Shown piece after piece: positions 58,601 through 64,000 of a stretch of 64,000 nucleotides of DNA. The position numbers and the translations under genes were made by a program. The stretch is from the NCBI GenBank assembly GCA_914767715.1, contig OU612072.1:25976001-26040000 (forward strand), read 5' to 3'. How positions within the stretch are numbered: the first letter of the stretch is position 1; every line of letters starts with the position of its first letter. Source of the stretch: Membranipora membranacea (lineage: Eukaryota > Bryozoa > Gymnolaemata > Cheilostomatida > Membraniporidae). A model generated the notes under the pieces. That model made no database searches, had not been told where the DNA came from, and saw nothing but the letters and a program-made list of their open reading frames with translations.

Positions 58601-59448
58601 ACGATGGCTGTTTCTCATGCAGACATACCTACCTATTATGGAATGTATAAATTGTGAATTATCATATAGTTAGGTATGTCTTCAATACGTGAAGTTGCCC
58701 CACTGTATATCCTGTTGCTTAGTGATAAGGTTCGAGAGCTGAAACTTGACTATATTAACCAATACCTTTTAAACTCCGTTTGTTAGTAGACAAAATCTGT
58801 CTCGTACTGAGATTATTTTCACATGTTGAATTTGGACTGCGACAAAATTTCATACAAATTAATTTCAAGATATATGAAGAACACGAAAAGAGGACTTTGG
58901 CGGGATTATTTGTGTCTGAGGTGACGTGTTTTGTAGTAAATCGTGAATGGCCAAATCCTCACATTTTTTTTACTGATTTTCAGACTGACAGAGAAAGTGG
59001 ACGAGCTGTCACTACTATGTCTTCAGCCGCCATGTTAGTGTTACAAGGTGCGCTGAGCAGCGATAGTGAAACTCCCATTACCGAACAAAAACACACATAC
59101 CCTCACTCGGTGCCTACCCTTTCTCTTAATGCCGCAGTAGAAGAAATACCTCAAGAAAATTGGAAATGCAATGGAAAATCTTCAAAATCTAAGATATCAA
59201 AAGATGGTGCAGAGGAAGAAATACCTCATAGAAATTCAACAAGGAAAGGAAAGTCTTCAAAAACTAAGATATTACAAGATGTTGTTTCACTGACTTGTAA
59301 CAGCTCCAAGCCATCTGCCAAAAGATTAAGAGCATCAAGCTCAAGAAACACTGGCATCACAGACAAAAGTAAGAAGGGGATAAATCCAAAACAGAGCAAA
59401 AAGGAGGATAAGAGCAAAGGCAAACGTCAAACAAAACTTGTTTTGTAA
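55603..59448 (+). CDS. Single-pass type I membrane protein with long Lys/Ser-rich cytoplasmic tail
   Basis: Six exons join in frame: 55603-55778, 56187-56260, 56791-56941, 57569-57675, 58293-58390 and 58984-59448. They give 356 residues. An N-terminal signal sequence (about 1-26, with VRAQA before the mature end) is followed by a tiny acidic ectodomain (LDDDQ), then one membrane helix (about 32-56) and a cytoplasmic tail of about 300 residues. The tail has an imperfect internal repeat (EEIPQENWKCNGKSSKSKI, then EEIPHRNSTRKGKSSKTKI) and ends in a Lys-rich stretch (KKGINPKQSKKEDKSKGKR). Exon 3 has a tandem acceptor (TTAG|TAG|AG) that would add or drop one Val. I do not recognise the family; the exon chain rests on consistent phase and GT-AG sites. 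Alternatively the N-terminal hydrophobic stretch could be a signal anchor. Confidence 0.7.
57000..57110 (-). mobile_element. LINE-like 3' relic, minus orientation, in intron 3
   Basis: The reverse complement shares TGTATAGTTTTATACCTAC-type sequence and the TTTAAACAATTGTAAACTG motif with 1860-1960. It lies between exons 3 and 4 of the membrane-protein gene. Confidence 0.4.
57677..57721. repeat. (AAT)n microsatellite
   Basis: Interrupted AAT/TAA triplet run just after exon 4 of the membrane-protein gene. Confidence 0.9.
57873..57953 (-). mobile_element. tRNA-Glu-derived SINE head
   Basis: The minus strand reads GATTTAGTGGTTAGGATTC, nearly the D-arm/A-box of eukaryotic tRNA-Glu, then the B box GGGTTCGAATCCCGG. 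The acceptor stem fails to pair and no matching 3' end is present, so it is a SINE or tRNA pseudogene, not a working tRNA gene. It lies in intron 4 of the membrane-protein gene. Confidence 0.65.
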
Positions 59449-62400
59449 AACGCCGAGTTGATATTTTTTAAGCTGCAATCAAATACAAAGGCAGATGGTT
59501 TTTACGCTTCATCTCAAGCGCTGTCAGGTGGCGGAATGTTGTATCTATTATATATCCACACTGCATATCACTTTCTTTTTGTGTGATTGATTGCAATAAC
59601 ATATTTCTTTTATCCCGATATTCTTACTTGAGATCGGGTGACCATGTCTTTAAGTTCCAAATGTTTATCTTGCTGACTTTTTCAGAGTTGTTTGAACTTT
59701 TGGTTGTTTGTGTTACAAGAGGAAGAAGTGATAGTGTTTTCAATCTGTCACTGATATTTAGTCTTCAGAAGGATCTTCAGGGAGGGAGGGGGGGAGGCTG
59801 TAGTGGCACCTGTAGTAGTAGGTTGTTTACAGCTGCATTTACCAACAAGTTTGTTTGCACTTAACTTGAGGGTCCCGACAGAGTTTAAATCATCATGAGG
59901 CTGAACAAAGACTATCAAGTATCCAATATGTTGAAACCCTCGGCGTTCTAGAACCAACATGTCATAATCGAGCTGTCAAAGCTGCGTGGTTAATCGTCAG
60001 TATTTTTGATGGCTTCCTATCCCTTGACATCTGATATACTTTTTTTTGTATTTTAGTGTGGTTGAATTTTTATTGGTTCCTTTTTAAAGAAATCAATAAG
60101 TCAACATTAATTACTTAGCACTGAAGGGTGAATAGCAGCATTGTCAAAACAACATTTTTCCTCAGCAAACCAAAGAAATGGACCTACGGGGAGAAAATAC
60201 TGCCAAAAAAGTGTGCTGTTGAGTTTAATGCAGCTTATGGGGGGTTTGGGGTTTTAGGGCAAGCTGCCATCTGGTCTGTCCTTGTCTTTGTGCACTTTTC
60301 TTTTGTCATCAACATGGCCATTGAATTTCGCCAGGTAAAGTAAAACCTTAACAAAATTCCTTTACCACTTTGTTTTTGAAATCATTGGGCCTGATATTCA
60401 TCAGCTAAAGTCTCTAGATTATTGCAGAACCTAGCACTTTTTATGTGTATATATATTGTGATATCAACCCAGGGCAACATTTCCTATTAAGTCCATTTCT
60501 TGGTCATAATAATGAGTTATGTGCAGACTGCTTCTTCAATGTATACCCTAGAGGTAAAATTATGTACCGGAGGAAAAGTTCTCCATTTTGCACCTATACT
60601 AGGATAGTAAGAAGTATAAACAGCCCAAAGGGTTCTGCGACCGGAACAATCAACAATCAACCCCAGTGTACATCTCCATGACAGCTGCCTCACAGTATTC
60701 ATTCTGTTACAAGCGTAACTAAACTATAGCTGATATTTACTTTTCTGATGCAAATTAATAATTTCTCAATGAATGGAATAAGGGTTTCTTCGATTTGACA
60801 TTCCAATTTTTTTGCCGAGTGGATAGATGTCAATATCTAAGACTAGCCGCTATCCGGCTGTTTGTTTATTCTTGGATCTTGGAGACAGGCTCATCTGAAG
60901 ACTTGCCGGACTTGTTAACAATAAGAGAAAGATAAGAAGGAATCTTTTCTCTTAACACGGGTATATGACCTTTTATCATTGAGCTCATTGGAAGCTCTGC
61001 CAGTGTACTGTTCCATGACAGCTGCCGCACAGTATTTATTCTTTAACTAGTGTAACTAAACTATAGCTGATATTTACTTTTCTGAGGTAATTTAATATAA
61101 ACACTAATGAGTCTCATAACAACATCTGCAATCTGACATTCCAATTTCCTGTATAGTGGAGAGATGCCAGCATCTGAGACTAGCGTCTTATATCTCGTCT
61201 TTATCCAGCAATTTGTTAACTGTATCTGATTGAAAGGCTTATCTGAGGTTTTGCCGGTCTTGTTAGCACTGAAATGATGATGGGAAGGAATCTTGCCTTT
61301 GAACATAAGGGAGTTTAATGATTCTGAATGACTCTCAAATTCCTGGTTCATACTATTTTTACTCGAAATATTTTTTAATAATAAGGTTTTGTCAGTCCAC
61401 ACCTGTCAATGCCTCAGATATTATTGATATATGATGGCTTAGCTAAGCTCAGCATGGCTTATTGGATTTTAAATGCTTGAGTATTTTGGAATAATGGAGC
61501 TGGCAGGGCAAAATGCCCTTTCATAACACCATTGTTAGGCACACTTGTGGTTGAATTTATCCTGTTTTCACTGATCAAACTTCGATTTTGAACAGCTAAG
61601 CTAACTAACTCGCTCCTACGTCTTGGAATTGATCTCTCATCATCATAGTCTTAATCGAAGTCAAAGCATAAAACTCCTAGCCAATGCATTAGCTCTGATG
61701 GGCTGGTTGAAGGGAGAGAGCTAATGCCAGATCAGGTGGTCCTTTCCTGATATATCATCGATATGGAAGTTATACAGCTGTACTTTTGCTATTTCTCAAT
61801 GGCTGCTTTCGGTGATCTGGTAACAGCTCTCTTTCTGAGCTAACAACCAATCAGATCAGAGTCAACAGATTGGTTTTTGTTTGGTTGAACGACCCATTGA
61901 TATGAATTTATGGATCAGTTGGAAAAAAATATTGTATGGCGAGTTTTAGAGATATGCCATAAGTATAAAACTTTGTGACAGGATTTGAATAAAGCTAAAA
62001 ATCTGGCAGCTTTTACATTATGCATTGATTGACGTCATAGTAACACACTTTAAAAACAACAACGGGTCAGGTTTATTGCAAATCTGAACTTGTGAGCCAT
62101 CGAAGTAAGAAATGCGGTCCGGGAACTGCAAATTAACTAGCCATTGCTTGTTCGGAATCAGAGATGTTCCCTTATCCATAGAATATGTATCAGTGGTTTA
62201 ACATATTATATAGAAATCTTCCTACTGTGTCTTGAGCTAGTTTTATGTGGCCGAACGAGTCTGAAACTGGAGGCATTCCCTCCAGCTGCTTCAATCATTC
62301 CAAATCATTTGAGAGTGGTTGAATATCAATATCTACAACATAATCTCTAATTTCATCCCTTTTCCTATATAGGCTATGGCTTTACCTAACTTCATCAACA

Positions 62401-64000
62401 TTGTACAAGAACTTTCGCTTCTTGGTGCAGTCCGGCCTGTCACAAAGCGGTATTTTAATGGATTTTAAGCCATTCTAAATTACAAATGAAATTCCTGTTT
62501 CATCTTCATGTGTCACATCTAACCTGTCACAAGCTCCATTAAAATCATTTCTAAATATTGACTTAAATACTGATTATGAGATTTAAATTGCTTAACTAGA
62601 CCAACAATTGATGAGTTAGGGCAAAGCGCCATTGTTAATACCATCAGGCACGCTTGTGGTTAATTTCCTTTTTTTGCGCAGTCATTTCTCTGTTATCACT
62701 GATTGAACTCGGAATTTCAATAGTCAATCAAAGTTATTTGTGTCATTTTTAGTTCCTTGTGTCGAAGAAATGTATCCTGAACGCGGGGCTGCTCAGTTTC
62801 CCATATCCATACAATTGCTGTGATCCTGTGTTTTTAAGCTCACTTTAATCTGCTGACTTTTGGGCTGTGTTTGCATATTTCCTGGATTCAAACATGGAGA
62901 CAAGGTGACATCTCATCTTCCTTTTCGACCTTCTTTAATTTTCTTTATTACAGTGATCGAGTACTCTTATATCTCACTGATGACAAACATTTTAGGCTGC
63001 AAACGCCTTTCTGTTAGACGTTGGGCAAAAAATTGGGAAGGTAATTGCAGTTGTTTGACAGCTTTCACCAGTGAGAGTACAATGCATGGAATCTTTTAAG
63101 CCCCAGCACATATTTTACCACAAAGGAACCCTTTACATTGAATCATATTCATGTTCACCCCTTGAACTCTCGTATTAAAATAAATACAAATAGAAAAGCT
63201 GCTTGTAGAGCAAAAATAGATAAATACAGGCTATCCAAGTGTAGAACAACCAAAAGAAAAAATACCTTCATTGAATTTGATATGCAATTTTTTAACTAAT
63301 GCAGCTCAAACTCCTTTTTTTTATGTGCTGTACATTCGATACTATCAACCTATCACCAGATGGATATTTGAATTTAGGCAATAAACAAACTTCAAGCTTC
63401 GAACTGGTATGCTGGTATGGTATGATCAAACGATATGATGCAGTATTTAGATGCAAACAGAACACATGTTATACGCATGATGCCTCAGGAGCAATTACAG
63501 TTAAAGACCCATAGTGGGAATGTATTCTGTACTCCCATCTCCCGCATCAGTGTGCGGAAGACAGCCGTTCATCAACTAGGTGATGCTTGTGGAGGAGAAC
63601 ATGGAATTCAGCTCAAGAGACAGTCCAACTTTTGCACTATTGATTGTAAGAAATGTATGTTTTCATAAAGGTGTCATATTATTGTGTGAGACCATTGTCA
63701 TAAATTGTGGTTTAATCTCTTGATAATGATACTTCCTTGTATGGGGGCTGGCTACACCTTGGAGTTTTGATATTATTGGTTGGTATTGATCGCAAAGGAA
63801 AAATGGCTTGGTAGAAAAAATTCTACTGACATATTTTTCTGATACAATTTGATTCATTGATACATCCATCAGCATCTGCCTTACAATGACCAAACTTAGT
63901 AACTTCTCTTGATAACTGTCCTAAAGTATAGTTAATTTCTCTTTCTTTGTGAGTGTAAGCTGAAGCAAAAAATTGTAACGAAATTTAGTCTCCAGGTTTT
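59449..64000. other. Right flank, no supported gene
   Basis: The first part is 3' UTR or flank of the membrane-protein gene. A local duplication occupies about 60668-61310. A second pair (about 61505-61600 and 62615-62730) shares CACCATTGTTAGGCAC and CTTGTGGTT words. A frame at about 63500-63660 (+) encodes a Cys/Arg-containing peptide (FCTPISRISVRKTAVHQLGD) with a possible donor after it. It could be an exon of a gene running off the window, but I cannot confirm it. Confidence 0.5.
60668..61310. repeat. Diverged tandem duplication, unit about 340-350 bp
   Basis: Bases 60675-60960 and 61012-61305 share, in the same order, CATGACAGCTGCC, TAACTAAACTATAGCTGATA, TGACATTCCAATTT, TAAGACTAGC/TGAGACTAGC, TTGCCGG-CTTGTTA and AAGGAATCTT. 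This suggests an old tandem duplication of about 340 bp. No coding meaning is seen. Confidence 0.8.

Noticed and set aside
58780-58983. N-terminal extension of the last exon of the membrane-protein gene
   Set aside because: It reads through the intron. The TTTTCAG acceptor at 58977-58983 and phase agreement with exon 5 support a start at 58984.
63435-63668. Candidate exon near the right edge
   Set aside because: A donor-like GTAAGA follows it, but there are no recognisable motifs and no partner exon in the window.

Overview
The window is animal nuclear DNA: AT-rich, with intron-rich genes (all 34 inferred introns are GT-AG), many short inverted-repeat elements, minisatellites and tRNA-derived repeats. 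A secreted protein combining a CUB domain, collagen and a short-chain-collagen-C4-like C-terminus, together with a decayed TPR gene of a type I associate with sponges and other early-branching animals, points to an aquatic invertebrate. A sponge is my best guess, but the sequence does not prove it.

Layout. From 1 to about 4.1 kb is non-coding with hairpin and tandem repeats. From 4125 to 16871 (+) lies a 10-exon gene for a 1328-residue secreted protein: signal peptide, CUB domain, furin-type RVRR site, about 740 residues of interrupted Gly-X-Y collagen, then a Cys-rich C4-like domain. Two inverted copies of a 1.8-1.9 kb DNA transposon sit in its introns 4 and 9. RNPC3 (U11/U12-65K, minor spliceosome) follows convergently on the minus strand (18339-23792). 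At 26.1-27.2 kb there is a broken TPR gene. At 29469-29888 is an intronless gene for a small four-helix membrane protein.

From 31.1 to 33.2 kb are decayed, colinear copies of EIF2B2 pieces. The complete 12-exon EIF2B2 gene (eIF2B beta, 350 aa, minus strand) spans 33902-43519. Its intron 7 carries, on the other strand, a paralogue of the small membrane protein (37575-38027). At 46121-50994 (minus) is a four-exon gene for a 258-residue secreted protein with an IGFBP-like N-terminus, a follistatin/Kazal module and a very basic tail. At 55603-59448 (+) is a six-exon gene for a 356-residue single-pass membrane protein with a long Lys/Ser-rich tail. The final 4.5 kb has a local duplication but no convincing gene.

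Functionally the genes are a mixture: two housekeeping genes (minor-intron splicing, translation initiation) among extracellular-matrix, secreted and membrane genes. They do not form a pathway. The most unusual content is the CUB-collagen-C4 chimera with its homogenised 231-bp coding repeats and symmetric phase-1 exons, the uncharacterised four-helix membrane family, the partial EIF2B2 duplication, and several inverted-repeat elements, some with recognisable target-site duplications.
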